Assembly (NCBI GenBank): GCA_012932295.1
Contig: JAAONU010000004.1
Location: 11,346,630 to 11,410,629 of the forward strand
Length of the DNA: 64,000 nucleotides
Reading direction: 5' to 3'
Source of the DNA: Cyclina sinensis
Taxonomy: Eukaryota; Mollusca; Bivalvia; Venerida; Veneridae
Shown here piece after piece: positions 22,501 to 31,450 of the stretch. Every line of letters begins with the position of its first letter. Position 1 is the stretch's first letter. Both the position numbers and the translations under genes were made by a program. The notes beneath the pieces are model-generated. The model searched no databases and was not told the origin of the DNA. It was given only the letters and a program-made list of their open reading frames with translations.

Positions 22501-24273
22501 AGTAGTCTTTTTCTTACATGTTCCAGCAAGAGGCATTCGTTTATGATTTATGGGTTTCGTTTTTATAATCAGGGAAAATAAGAAAACTGAGAGACAAGCT
22601 TATGTCCTGTTTGTATACACTTGACTAACTTAAAACCCATACAAGTTGGCTTCCTTTAAAAAGTAAGTCAGAGAGAGGTCAGCAGCTGTCGTTACTGAAA
22701 GAATGAATCTACTTGTTTCCAAGATCATTTTGAATTTTTTAAACGTTCTGTGACTTAAATAATTATAAAAACTAGTAACCTAACTATTATTAATAGTTAA
22801 TACCATATTAGGCAAAATGACTGAAACTGACTATAATTTAGTTATTTCAAATGTTTTTATAGTGGCGTATCTATCATTTAAATAAATAAAACAAATTAAG
22901 ATAACCTCATGTATTTCATATCTTGTAGAATCTTGGAGATCTTCTTATAAGCCCCTAAGGCTTTACTCCCCCATCTTTTACAACAATGCATGTAGTTGTT
23001 AAAGCCAGAACTCCCATGTTAAGTTGCTGCTTTTTTAGGCTCATTAAGTTTTGTTTTCCCTTTCAAGCTTTTATTACACCTTTCTTAGTCCAAATATTTT
23101 ACAAAATAATCAGCGATAGTATCTGTTAAGCTGGACTAAATATTATCAGGGCGTAAATTTGATCCAAATCGAGGAAATGGACTTGTCAAAAATGCACTGA
23201 AATTCGTAAAAAATATTTACCATTTCTTCATGACCATGGCTAAATATTAATTTGTTCAACAGGCTGATGGGTTTTTCAGAAAAAAATGCATTTTAGAATT
23301 TGTAGTTTTTTAAAAAAAGCATGCATTATAAGAAATGCATCCCTAAACTCGTAATTGTATTTTTTTGTGATTAGTTAAGGGAATACAAAATTATTCTGTA
23401 CGTTCTGTTCATAATGGGCCGTTTTAACCATGGGCCGTTTTGACCCGATGCTAAATTTTGGTTTCGTTTAAATAAATTCGAATTTTGATTCGAAGCATGC
23501 GCATAACTATCCTTTGTAGACTGGTTTTCATGATTTTAGGCTTAGTATGAGATCATTAACTAAAATTTGATAGGCAAAAATGGATGCCGCCAGCAATTAA
23601 AGCCAACACTGTGGAGAGGTCTGATGACCTCTCCAATAAAAGGAACTATGAAATTTTAGATAACTTGGATGATATAGACATCTGATCACGACTTGGACGC
23701 TGACAGCTGTCAACACTTTAGCGCAATAACTAAAAGGGTTAGCGACTTGTTTCAGCTGACTCAGCCTCTTTGGTACCCCTTTCACAACCCTTTAGCCAAA
23801 CTAAGAGACCTTCTTTAGTTTTCTCATGCTCGTTATGACGTTTTAACCAACTTTAATATATTGTAAATGTATCTGTTTCTTTTACAGGTGAAGACCCCGA
23901 AGAGCTTAAAGCAACACGAAATGGTGAAACGTATTGTGATGATGTCTTTGAGAAACTTGTTGAAATTGGACAACCAATCACAGTCTCGGATGTATTTACA
24001 GTATACAGAACAAGCTACCTGAAGTCGGCAAGAAGCAAACAACGACGATTATACACAAAATTGTATGCGTCTATTGAAAGAGATCCGGAATATTGCACGG
24101 ATGAGTGTTTTTGTGTGAAGATTGGAGAAATAGTTCGTCATCCGCCGGAGAAAGGTTGGCCGGATGTGATGCGGTCAAAAATTGAGATAAAATTTGGCGA
24201 AACAGAAATGAATGTCCGGATTTTTGAGAAAGACTGTGGAGTTGAATATAAAGCCAGAATTGATGCTTTGTGA
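1470..24273 (+). CDS. HSPA12-like: HSPA12A/B-like HSP70-family protein, 12 exons (~699 aa)
   Basis: Twelve exons join with consistent phases: 1470-1590, 2224-2376, 2626-2723, 2965-3108, 7662-7799, 8546-8764, 9101-9260, 10034-10227, 19412-19589 (or 19592), 20084-20295, 20626-20722, 23888-24273, giving about 699 residues. The actin/HSP70 ATPase landmarks are visible in order: phosphate-1 DFGTSFSGYAYSF near residue 133, VPAIWSDAAKQFMREAA, EPEAA at 304, phosphate-2 DLGGGTADMSAHEI near 342, and adenosine motif IVLAGGF near 502. The end, QFRRLY-like then IKFGETEMNV, matches the divergent C-terminus of vertebrate HSPA12A/B rather than the HSP70 peptide-binding domain. HSPA12 proteins are cytosolic ATP-binding proteins, strongly expanded in bivalves and linked there to stress and immunity. 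The ATG at 1470 is preceded by an in-frame TAA at 1461. Residues 1-124 are not part of the usual family. Family call is firm; the exact role is unknown. Confidence 0.9.
2224..2376 (+). CDS. HSPA12-like exon 2
   Basis: Acceptor TTGCAG|GA and donor GAG|GTAACT; phase 1 in and phase 1 out. Residues 41-91 continue the extra N-terminal domain and include KNGRFIEPKGGWFAEGRKY, which resembles the end of a beta-grasp/doublecortin-like unit (low certainty). Confidence 0.8.
2626..2723 (+). CDS. HSPA12-like exon 3
   Basis: Acceptor TTTTTAAG|AT, donor GAG|GTATGT; phase 1 in, 0 out. Residues 92-124 (DSRRKPDIFGVELLKKYRAL and on) link the N-terminal domain to the ATPase core. Confidence 0.8.
2965..3108 (+). 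CDS. HSPA12-like exon 4, phosphate-1 loop
   Basis: Acceptor TTTTCAG|CCT, donor ACG|GTAAAC, 48 whole codons. Carries AAIDFGTSFSGYAYSF, the first ATP phosphate-binding loop typical of the HSPA12 group. Confidence 0.92.
3109..4831. other. HSPA12-like intron 4, 5' part
   Basis: No exon seen. A 72-bp unit with CATAATACATG...CAGAAACACATGCACG is duplicated in tandem at 3522-3650. TTACTTCCCTTT/CCCGGCC blocks recur at 3150 and 4046. Confidence 0.45.
4832..7115. mobile_element. DNA transposon-like element with ~40-bp terminal inverted repeats
   Basis: Left end TGTAGCGTGAGATTTGTAAG followed by ACCCGTGAAAATCG matches the reverse complement of the right end (TGTGGCGTGAAAAACATAAG, then ACCCGTGAAATCC) at roughly 33 of 41 positions. 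A second TAAGAC/TTTCACG block sits inside both ends. No transposase frame was seen, so it is non-autonomous or eroded. No clear target duplication. It lies in intron 4 of the HSPA12-like gene. Confidence 0.65.
6246..6458 (-). mobile_element. tRNA-derived SINE with 13-bp target duplication
   Basis: Minus-strand Pol III boxes: A box TGGTCTAGGGG (6444-6434) and B box GGTTCGAATCC (6401-6391). The acceptor stem does not pair, so this is not a working tRNA. A ~130-bp non-tRNA tail follows. The insertion is bracketed by TTTATACAAGAGT at 6233-6245 and 6459-6471. It is nested in the 4832-7115 element. Confidence 0.85.
7662..7799 (+). CDS. HSPA12-like exon 5
   Basis: Acceptor ACTATAG|GTT, donor AAG|GTGCGT, 46 whole codons. 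VLLYPDGRFHSFGYDAED is the HSPA12-type segment following the phosphate-1 loop; FRNFKMKLY follows. Confidence 0.92.
8546..8764 (+). CDS. HSPA12-like exon 6
   Basis: Acceptor TTCTTGAAG|GAC, donor AAT|GTATGT, 73 whole codons. Contains MNALTIFTMALKHL and SWVLTVPAIWSDAAKQFMRE, the conserved helix and strand pair before the connect-1 motif. Confidence 0.92.
9101..9260 (+). CDS. HSPA12-like exon 7, phosphate-2 start
   Basis: Acceptor TATATAG|GCT, donor GGAG|GTAAGT; phase 0 in, 1 out. Contains LVLEPEAASLYC and ends in YVLLDLG, so the phosphate-2 loop is split by intron 7. Confidence 0.92.
9940..9990 (+). pseudogene. Degraded partial copy of HSPA12-like exon 8 start
   Basis: GGAACAGC...ATG...GAGATT here aligns base for base (about 29 of 42) with the beginning of exon 8, ~87 bp downstream, and the preceding AATTCT tract is also similar. 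In translation GTANMTMHEI corresponds to GTADMSAHEI. The splice AG is missing, so it should not be used as an exon. Confidence 0.6.
10034..10227 (+). CDS. HSPA12-like exon 8, phosphate-2 loop
   Basis: Acceptor TTTCTAG|GT, donor ATG|GTAAAA; phase 1 in, 0 out. Completes GGGTADMSAHEI and continues DGSLREIHRATGDALGGN, a strong HSPA12 signature. A degraded copy of its first ~40 bp lies about 80 bp upstream. Confidence 0.93.
10360..10735. repeat. Left member of a diverged direct repeat flanking the minisatellite
   Basis: Shares many blocks with the right member, including a GTGGTCGGTGAAAA-like start, TACACATGT...CAATCGAAGTTA, GGCTGTAGACCGATCATCA, AATAACGAC, and the end GGATAAAAGGATCT that runs into the first 59-bp unit. 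Confidence 0.7.
10727..15668. repeat. 59-bp minisatellite, ~84 tandem copies, in HSPA12-like intron 8
   Basis: A 59-bp unit (GTTTGCAACAGGCTGGTAAG, then GCTGACTTCCTAGTAGAGCC, then AAGGAGTGAACTCCGGATA) repeats without interruption. Each unit contains the near-palindrome GGAGTGAACTCC. Point variants are mixed (CGG/GAA, TAG/TCG). Because the unit lacks stops on the minus strand, long false open frames of ~110 codons arise there. Confidence 0.97.
11834..15530. repeat. 1829-bp higher-order duplication inside the 59-bp array
   Basis: Diagnostic variants recur at exactly +1829 (= 31 x 59): for example 11893/13722, 12424/14253, 13014/14843, the odd GTTAAGGAT unit at 13437/15266, and GGCTAG at 13585/15414. 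The second half of the array is therefore a tandem copy of a 31-unit block. Confidence 0.85.
15669..17309. other. AT-rich intron sequence after the minisatellite
   Basis: No exon, RNA or known element recognised. One short tandem duplication (ATTCAATATTAAACACAAAT, twice near 15970-16010). Confidence 0.5.
17310..17700. repeat. Right member of the diverged direct repeat flanking the minisatellite
   Basis: Same orientation as the copy 6.95 kb upstream; ends GATTGGATAAAAGCATCT. Together they bracket the array plus ~1.6 kb of unique AT-rich DNA. Confidence 0.7.
17729..19197. mobile_element. TIR element with TA target duplication
   Basis: Left end GACCGTTCCAGAAATTA...GCGTCCGCCATTAAGGGACTGC is matched inverted at the right end (GCAGTCCTTTAATGGCGGAC...AACGGTC). 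TA flanks both ends (17727-28, 19198-99), as for Tc1/mariner or PIF-type elements. The inside holds no transposase. Placed in HSPA12-like intron 8. Confidence 0.7.
19412..19592 (+). CDS. HSPA12-like exon 9
   Basis: Acceptor TATTTCAG|AGG, phase 0 in. Encodes RDFECKKRMPSHD and FKLPPTLCNL, as in HSPA12. Two donors three bases apart (after 19589 or 19592) both leave phase 1 and fit exon 10; GTAATG after 19592 looks slightly better. The open frame past this point runs into intron and is not coding. Confidence 0.85.
20084..20295 (+). CDS. HSPA12-like exon 10, adenosine motif
   Basis: Acceptor TTTTTTGCAG|GC, donor AAG|GTGAAC; phase 1 in, 0 out. MMRRLFQEAVDGIVSYIKQM is followed by HTIVLAGGFAKCDRVQ, the adenosine-binding loop. 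Confidence 0.93.
20626..20722 (+). CDS. HSPA12-like exon 11
   Basis: Acceptor TTTTTCAG|GGT, donor GAAG|GTAAAC; phase 0 in, 1 out. GAVIMGQRPEIIVERVARY then TYGVCY matches the HSPA12 segment after the adenosine loop. Confidence 0.92.
20930..21645. repeat. ~160-bp tandem repeat, five diverged copies
   Basis: CCATTACTYCTCCATGCATGG-like starts recur at 20981, 21141, 21302, 21448 and 21610. Units share TAGCTCAAAGGTCAA...GTCACAGTSACTGGT. Lies in intron 11. Confidence 0.75.
22244..22332. mobile_element. Short foldback element with 9-bp direct repeats
   Basis: 35-bp arms (22244-22278 and 22301-22335, ACACAGACACTTG...TAAGGCAT) are perfect inverted copies around a 22-bp loop. The insertion is bracketed by TGTTTTCGG at 22235-22243 and 22333-22341, a target-duplication length typical of Mutator-like elements. 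Confidence 0.75.
22342..23887. other. HSPA12-like intron 11, 3' part
   Basis: AT-rich; GGGCCGTTTT repeated at 23417/23434. No exon or known element seen. Confidence 0.4.
23888..24273 (+). CDS. HSPA12-like exon 12 (3' coding exon)
   Basis: Acceptor CTTTTACAG|GT; phase 1 in; ends at TGA 24271-24273. Encodes about 128 residues including CDDVFEKLVEIGQPI and IEIKFGETEMNVRIFEKD, the conserved HSPA12 C-terminal strand pair. Candidate poly(A) signals are ATTAAA near 24305 and AATAAA at 24503-24508; use of the second would overlap the convergent Ly6 gene. Confidence 0.92.
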
Positions 24274-24461
24274 AACGATTGGTGAATCAAATGAGAGAGT
24301 CATAATTAAACAGGAATGATTTATTTATTTTATGATATTCATTTAAACATTTTTCCACGTTTTTTGTAGACAATATTGCTATGAAAATATAATGTATTTT
24401 ACAAGTATTCTGTAAAACTAATATAAAACATATAGCAAACAACAATGTGGAAAACTTAAAT

Positions 24462-24685
24462 CTAAATGAACTGTAAATCAAACGCAACAAGATGATACAG
24501 AGAATAAACAGATAGGCAAACAAATACTATAACAAGAAACGCTGCAAATTCGCTCCTGGAGCCATTACAAAGGTCTTTTACACACGCGCATGCGTACACA
24601 GTCTCTTCTCCCTGCTTTTTCTTATCGCATCCAAACTTGATGTTAATACCAGTGGAGGATTTCGGTGTACAGTTGCGGACGAAAA
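24462..24685 (-). CDS. Ly6 gene exon 3, end of domain and anchor signal
   Basis: Acceptor TTTTTCTAG|TT. Encodes RNCTPKSSTG, FGCDKKK, YACACVKDLCN and the hydrophobic tail; ends at TAG. Confidence 0.9.
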
Positions 24686-25789
24686 CTAGAAAAATACGAA
24701 ACTTTTCAGTTACAGATTGTGACCTATAAAACTGTTTAATGTTCGGGAAGCTTAGCATAGCATTCATTAAGTACATATTACATCGAAATTTATAGCCACA
24801 TCTACATGGAATTATCCAGATTCTATGGTTTTATGTGACAGTACATCTAAACATCTTTTAAAATATCTAAGCATCTGAATCAGCTTGAATACTTCCTGAA
24901 ATTTGACCCCTTTCAAATGCCATTGAGGGTTTGTGTAGACATGTCATTTACAACATTATCAGGGAATTCCCCTGCAGGAGAAATATTTTATCGACCGTGT
25001 TTTTGCTTCGTTTTTATTTTCCACTTTCTGTAGTGATATTTATAAACGTAAACATTGTCTGCATCAAATCGGTCAAATGAAAGTTGAAACTTCTGCAGGA
25101 CATAAAGATACGATAAGCAACATGTAGAATTGACTATCAATTCTGTGATGAAAACTATATTATGTCAAAAAATACTTACCATCACTTTCTTCAAAATGAT
25201 ATTTATTACAGACGTCGCAATTATCGACAATGTACGTCATGTTTGATGACGTCAGTTGGAAGTTTTCTTCACATGCTCTTTGTGACTTCGAATTGCAGCT
25301 GTAGCATCTCAGTCCATGAACAAACGCCGTCCATTCTGTAATATATCAGTCAAAAAAACAATTGATCATGTAAACTCGTCCCTCTTCGGAAACTTTCGAA
25401 AGTGTAAATTCACTGATAATAAGGTTCAAGAATACATACATATCCCTCCAAAAAAAAAAAAAAGTTCCAACATGCTTCCCTGATAAGGGGAAGAATTAGC
25501 TGAAGGTGTGAGTAATGTTAAAAAGTGGAAATAATTTTTACTCGGTTTGCTTGGATGTTGGTCAGTTCCCATATATATATATACTTGTTACTTGTTCTGT
25601 ATCTACAAAAAAAAAAAAACACCGAAGGGCTTAATTATTTTAAATGATTTCAAGGCATATTAAACAAAGTTCTTTTCCTATCTAAATAACAACGTCCTGG
25701 AATTTTGAACACAGTGTTTATAAATAATTTTGATAATACTTACCTAAAACAACAAGGAATAATGAAACACAGATCAGATTTAACACCAT
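24462..25789 (-). CDS. Ly6/three-finger domain protein, probably GPI-anchored (141 aa)
   Basis: Three exons on the minus strand (25789-25744, 25335-25180, 24685-24462) join phase 1/phase 1 into 141 residues. The protein starts with a signal peptide (MVLNLICVSLFLVV..., likely cut after VHG, residue 23), then LRCYSCNSKSQRAC, the classic Ly6/uPAR opening. It has ten cysteines in mature spacing and closes with CACVKDLCN, the family's terminal signature. A hydrophobic C-terminus (FAAFLVIVFVCLSV) follows Ser/Gly residues and suggests a GPI anchor on the outer plasma membrane. Members of this fold bind channels or receptors, or act in defence; the ligand here is unknown. A minus-strand poly(A) signal sits at 24325-24320. 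The gene is tail to tail with the HSPA12-like gene, only 188 bp apart. Confidence 0.88.
25180..25335 (-). CDS. Ly6 gene exon 2, first half of three-finger domain
   Basis: Acceptor ATATTACAG|AA, donor GATG|GTAAGT. Encodes LRCYSCNSKSQRACEENF and NCDVCNKY; phase 1 in and out. Confidence 0.9.
25744..25789 (-). CDS. Ly6 gene exon 1, signal peptide
   Basis: ATG then MVLNLICVSLFLVVL, hydrophobic; donor TTAG|GTAAGT; phase 1 out. Confidence 0.85.
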
Positions 25790-26267
25790 GACTTTCTTGC
25801 ATGTATTTACTTAAATAAGTCACGTATTGTATGAAATTGTAAGTGTTAATCTTATAACCTAAACCGTAAAGTCTTTTAATAACTGCTTTGATTAAAGATT
25901 TACATTTGAAAGCCTATCATATAAAAATCTAACTCCCTTTCTGTGATAACTAAAATCCGTTTCAAATTTAGATCTTTTGCAGTATATATGTGAAATAACA
26001 TAATGACTTAGTACTTTGAAAGACAATGTTACTAATTAAGTTCAAGTGTACTTACTTCCTGTGCTTGTTGCTGGGATGATTAAGCGTTACTTGAGAACTT
26101 CCCCCCAGTTTGAAAGTTTAAACGGTATAGAGTCATCCCTAAGTTGTTGACGATCCCTTGATAGTATCCAGATGTCACCACATAAATCGAATGCATGGAT
26201 AACTGCAAACGAGATGCGGAAATTCTAAAGATTGCACTTGAAGATATATTTCAAATATATTATACAA

Positions 26268-26325
26268 TTATTGACTAGTGTGCCATAGAATATGATGTGA
26301 TATTCAATGGCACACTAGTCAATAA
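26268..26325. repeat. Perfect hairpin, 26-bp stem with one mismatch
   Basis: TTATTGACTAGTGTGCCAT is repeated inverted at 26307-26325. GAATAT/ATATTC extend the stem toward a 6-nt loop. Size is like a pre-miRNA or a tiny foldback element. Confidence 0.7.
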
Positions 26326-26992
26326 CTGTTTTATTATATGACTACATACAATTGTTTCTACTAAGTTTTCTTCCAGATTTTACATTCATTACAATGTGTT
26401 AATTTTTTGTAGGACCTTTTATACTCATTCTCACATTACAATAATATTCAGAAGTCTGACAGGTGATCAAAACAAGAAAAACAAAACAAAAAAACACACA
26501 CACACACCAGACGCCATTTCTTAGAAAAAGTCTAAGTGTCCGGATGTATTTTGTTTATTTCCCGGCATTAGAGTAGTTTTGTTAACAGAGTGCCGGGCAC
26601 CAGACAGCACTACTACGAGTATCAACAGCAATTTATTTTTAGACCTAAAATAACATGGGAAAACCCAGAATGCAGGAATATAACGATATATTGTTGATTG
26701 CCGACTGCGCTTTGAACCAATGGGATTGCGTCTATTTATAGGTCATATAATTAATATGTATACAGTTTCACTAGCAAAAATGAGGTATTATGATATTAAC
26801 AAGACTTGCATATGTGCTACAGCTATTCTACGAACGAGCATTTTCATAACAGACATTGGATATTTATTTGATAAATCCAGATCTGTTTTGCGACTTATTA
26901 CTATCAACGTGACCGTAGCTTATTTGCATTCAACTGATGTATCATCCAGCAAGTGAAACCATTGTTGTTTCCCGTAGAATTGTAATTAGGGG

Positions 26993-28188
26993 CAGACATG
27001 GGGTAATCGTAATCGTGTAATCGTAATCGATTGTATTTAATTACAATTTGTTCATGTAATCGAATGTATTCGATTACTTTTAAAAAGTCGATTACATTTA
27101 ATCGTAATTGTAATCATTACCTGCATGAAAAGTTGTGTAATCGTCGATTACAAATCGATTACATTGGCATAGAAAAAGACTTCATTTATGGAACTGCTGT
27201 ATTATATACTTGTGCAAATATGATATTTCATATTAAAAAATACTGCAACGTGCACTGGGTGTAATATGTTAAACTAGTTTTACTTTGGACAGATTCAATT
27301 AAAGGTGAAATTTATTTAATTGAAAAGTTTTACTTTTCTTAAGTTTCATTTATAACTGAGTTATTTAGTTTTACTGTTTGACTATACACAATCCTTCAGA
27401 CTAAGTTATGATTTAATTATATCCCATAAATATTTTCACCTTTTGTTATCAGTAACAAACAACTTTTATATTCTGCCTGAGGCTTAAACAAGTATTTGTG
27501 AAATCAATAACTGATATTATACAATAACACTTAGTTTGCTGTCCCCTTACTGAAGATAATTGGTATAATCACTCAACAAAAGTGTAAAACCAGTTCATGA
27601 TTTTCTGTTTTATATAGCACATATTGTGGTTATTGCAATTCTGTCTGCACAGAAATCAAGTGTTATGGCTTCTAAATTTTTTGATATACCACCAGATGCT
27701 ACGGGAATTACAAAAGCAAAATGCAAACTGTGCAGTTCTTATATATCTGGTTCAACAACAACAAGCCCCAGTTGAGCGATTGTTTAGCATAGCTGGCAAA
27801 ATATTTCGTCCAGAGCGTTGTAGACTGAGTGATAAAACATTTGAAAAAATAATTATGATAAAATGTTACTCACACATTTAAATTTAGTAGAAGACACATG
27901 TCAGTCATCCTGGTTACTTTGTAACATTTTGCAAATTGTGTGCTGCAGCTGTGTCCATGTTTTTGTGTAAATAAAAATGTCAGAGCTATTTGGATCTTTT
28001 ATCTGATTACTGCTATGAACACAATGAAAAGTAATCGTAATTGTAATCGACTACATTTTCAGAGTAATTGTAATTTATTCGGTTACAGTTTAAAAAACAG
28101 AGTAATGTAATCGTAATCGTATTCTAAATTTTATTGATATAATCGTAATTTAATCGATTTCATTTAGAAGTAATCGACACCATGTCTG
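26993..28188 (+). mobile_element. Deleted hAT-family transposon with 8-bp target duplication
   Basis: TIRs CAGACATGGGGT (left) and CAGACATGGTGT (right, inverted) are bracketed by the exact 8-bp duplication ATTAGGGG (26985-26992, 28189-28196), the hAT hallmark. Subterminal regions are packed with TAATCG/CGATTA repeats. Inside are the two ends of a BED-finger hAT transposase. Confidence 0.9.
27665..27881 (+). pseudogene. hAT transposase remnant: BED finger start joined to hATC dimerisation end
   Basis: The first part reads FFDIPPDATGITKAKCKLC and YISGSTTTS, a BED zinc-finger N-terminus. It stops, and in another frame APVERLFSIAGKIFRPERCR and LSDKTFEKI is the hATC dimerisation motif. The whole catalytic middle is deleted, so the element must depend on others to move. 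Confidence 0.85.
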
Positions 28189-28196
28189 ATTAGGGG

Positions 28197-28610
28197 GATA
28201 TTTAACTGATTGAATTTTGGAAATGCTTGGTAGATATGTAGTTGTAATGCATATGTAAATCGTGTTATCTTGATATGATTTATCTTTGCGAATGGCCTTA
28301 AGGAAAATGTTTATATGAACATCTACAAAACTATCTATTAACGTATGTTCAGGTTAAGTTCTCTCTTATAATAGATCTGTACATACATACCTTACCCAGA
28401 AGACAGGTAATAGTTTTTCTAAGGATGATAAATATACAAACGGTCCCCTAAGTACCCTTATTTCTTGCTAAACAGACTTGAGAAATGAGCTGTAAAGTGA
28501 ATAGAATTCTTTCAATCGCCTAGTTCAGTATAAATAAAAGTTAATTAGCTATGAGATCAGCAAACAAAACTGAATACGACATTGATTTTTCCTTTGTTTT
28601 TGTTTATTGA
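28197..28610. other. Spacer between hAT element and 55-bp satellite
   Basis: AT-rich; nothing recognised. Confidence 0.4.
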
Positions 28611-28640
28611 TCGTCGAGCCAATGTCAAGCTGGCCAAATA

Positions 28641-29431
28641 TTCAGCTCGACATTCTTTTTTCTACCTTTAATGTTTAGCCGATGTCATAAAAACATCCAG
28701 CTCGACATTCGTTTTTCTACCTTTAGTGTTTAGCCGATGTCATAAAAACATCCAGCTCGACATTCGTTTTTCTACCTTTAGTGTTTAGCCGATGTCATAA
28801 AAACATCAAGCTCGACATTCGTTTTTCTACCTTTAGTGTTTAGCCGATGTCATAAAAACATCCAGCTCGACATTCGTTTTTCTACCTTCAGTGTTTAGCC
28901 GATGTCATAAAAACATCCAGCTCGACATTCGTTTTTCTACCTTTAATGTTTAGCCGATGTCATAAAAACATCCAGCTCGACATTCGTTTTTCTACCTTTA
29001 GTGATTAGCCGATGTCATAAAAACATCCAGCTCGACATTCGTTTTTCTACCTTTAATGTTTAGCCGATGTCATAAAAACATCCAGCTCGACATTCGTTTT
29101 TCTACCTTTAATGTGGAGCCAATGTCTTAAAAACATCCAGCTCGACATTCGTTTTTCTACCTTTAATGTTTAGCCGATGTCATAAAAACATCAAGCTCGA
29201 CATTCGTTTTTCTACCTTTAATGTGAAGCCAATGTATTAAAAACATCCAGCTCGACATTCGTTTTTCTACCTTTAATGTGAAGCCAATGTCTTAAAAACA
29301 TCCAGCTCGACATTCGTTTTTGTACCTTAATGTGAAGCCAATGTCTTAAAAACATCCAGCTCGACATTCGTTTTTCTACCTTTAATGTGAAGCCAATGTC
29401 TTAAAAACATCCAGCTCGACATTCGTTTTTA
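28641..29431. repeat. 55-bp tandem repeat, ~14 copies
   Basis: Unit GCCGATGTCATAAAAACATC then CAGCTCGACATTCGTTTTTC then TACCTTTARTGTTTA. GATGT and ACATC form an internal stem. A variant type (AGCCAATGTCTTAAAAACATC) dominates the right half. Degenerate units extend on both sides (28611-28640, 29432-29580). Confidence 0.93.
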
Positions 29432-29580
29432 ATCTGTAATGTGGAGCCAATGTCCAGTTGACTCAACATTCAGCTTGACACTTGTATATTTCTTTGTTTT
29501 TGTTGATTGAATGTCGAACAGAATACAAGCTGGCTTCACAATATGCTCGACATTCATTTTTTTCTCTGTTTTCGTTCCGT

Positions 29581-30432
29581 GAATGTCGACTCTAACCTTG
29601 TATTGTTAGTCTGGTGATTTACCTATCTCCTTTTAATTGTTTCAACATACAAGAAAATGGCAGCTACTTCAAATATACGTGTCGGCTAGTACATTTCAAA
29701 CATTTTGTTTACAATTAAGTAGGTCATTTAGCACAGGAAACCCTCATTGCCAACAAGTAATCAATCATTCTTCACTACCGGGTAGTGTTACTCAATAACA
29801 AATCAGAATAATTTGTTGTGCAATCAAAGTGCATTTCTGCGTGTCAATAATTTCTTTGTTTTTATTTTCTTTTCATGTTCAATGAATAGGTTATCTCATT
29901 TTCTAAAAAAAACCCTTAAAACAAGGCAATTTCGTTCGAGACTGGAGCTTTGGATTAAAACAGTAAGAAAACAGTAAGATTTTTTAAGATAAATAATTGT
30001 TTTATCAGTTAAATTTCTATGTAATCTAATAATAATTTACGTACAAACAATTAATCTGACAAAAAGATAACTTCTACATCCATATATAGATATTTTTTAA
30101 TATATTATCAAGGTATTATTGTAAGAACGCGTTCTATACAACATACTTTTTTTCTTTGCAAAAGTTTCATTTGCTTTTAACTGACATTCACTTTCTTTAT
30201 TTTCGATAAACCTGGGGACGAAAATAATGAAGAACTGCATAAATGATGTTCATTATAAACCCGAATTGTCTGTTTGAAAGTACCCTTTTTGATGAGATTC
30301 ATGACCAGATATTGGCAATCCTTTTGTTTATAGGTTGTTGTTGTCTTCAAAGTTGTTTTTTCCCTAAGAAACTTCACAAACGGTTTAAACATTTTTGAAA
30401 ATCAATTGACAAGCGTGAAAAATGTTGTTTTT
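29581..30432. other. Intergenic spacer
   Basis: AT-rich; no gene or element recognised. Confidence 0.4.
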
Positions 30433-30997
30433 ATGCCCTCGAAGGGAGGCATTTAGTTTTTGAACTGTCCGTCCGTCAGTCCGTCATTCCGTACGTCCGT
30501 CCGTCAGTCCATCCGAAAACTTTAACATTGGCCATAACTTCCATATTAGTTAGTGGATTTACTTGGACACAGTACCCCTTTGGATTAGACCTTCCCACTG
30601 ATTTATATTTGTTTGACCTGGACCCCTGAATGACCTTCACCTTGAAGATCAAATTGTCCAAAAGCTTTAACTTTGGCCATAACTTCCATATAAGTAAATG
30701 GATTTACTTCATACATTGACACAACACACCTTTGGACAAGACCTTCCCACTGGCCTGTATTGATTTGACCTTGATTCCTGAATGACCTTCACCTTGCAGA
30801 TCCAATTGTCCAAAAACTTAACATGTGGCCATAACTTCCACATTAGGAAATGGATATACTTCATACTTGGACAAAATGCCCCTTTGGACAAGATATTCCC
30901 ACTTATGTATTTTTATTTGACCTTGACCCCTGAATGACTGGTTCTCAGCAAAGAGCCACTTCGGGGGCATAGTCATCTTACAGTGACAGTTCTTGTT
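30433..30997. mobile_element. Repeat element with ~152-bp internal units, copy A
   Basis: Begins TATGCCCTCGAA and carries the inverse TTCGGGGGCATA near its end, followed by GTCATCTTACAGTGACAGTTC. Between are 3-4 units with TCCAAAAACTTTAAC...GGCCATAACTTCC...GGATTTACTTCATAC (spacing 152). The same family is seen at 48.4-49.3 kb. Confidence 0.75.
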
Positions 30998-31450
30998 TAT
31001 CATTATTTTTAGAAAAGGAATAAGGATACGTGTCTAATGATTATTTTTTCTAGTGTCTGTTGCCACCCAGTTTCAAATTAATTAACAGTGTGTGTCGAAC
31101 ACTATGTGGCTCCTTTTTCACGAGATCCGTTGCAAAAACTTTGACTTTTTACGAGGTATGCACCAAGCGCATTCCATACGCATTAACTTTTCTGTTAACA
31201 GACGTCTTTAAAAACAACAACAGCAACAAACAAATACATAAACAAACAAACAAAACATAGATATGCACAATACAAACGCCTCACGAGGACATATTCCATT
31301 ATTTTTTTTTTAAAAAAAAAAGGTATCCATGGTTGACAGAATATTTCTTGTAAATGAATCTGGAAGATAATAAATTGTACATTAAATTGAATACTGCCTA
31401 ATTAATCTAAAATTTATCATCATATTCGTTTACAGGTTACTTCCAACATA

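Noticed and set aside
28641..29431. CRISPR array
   Set aside because: Units are contiguous 55-bp tandem copies without unique spacers, in a eukaryotic context.
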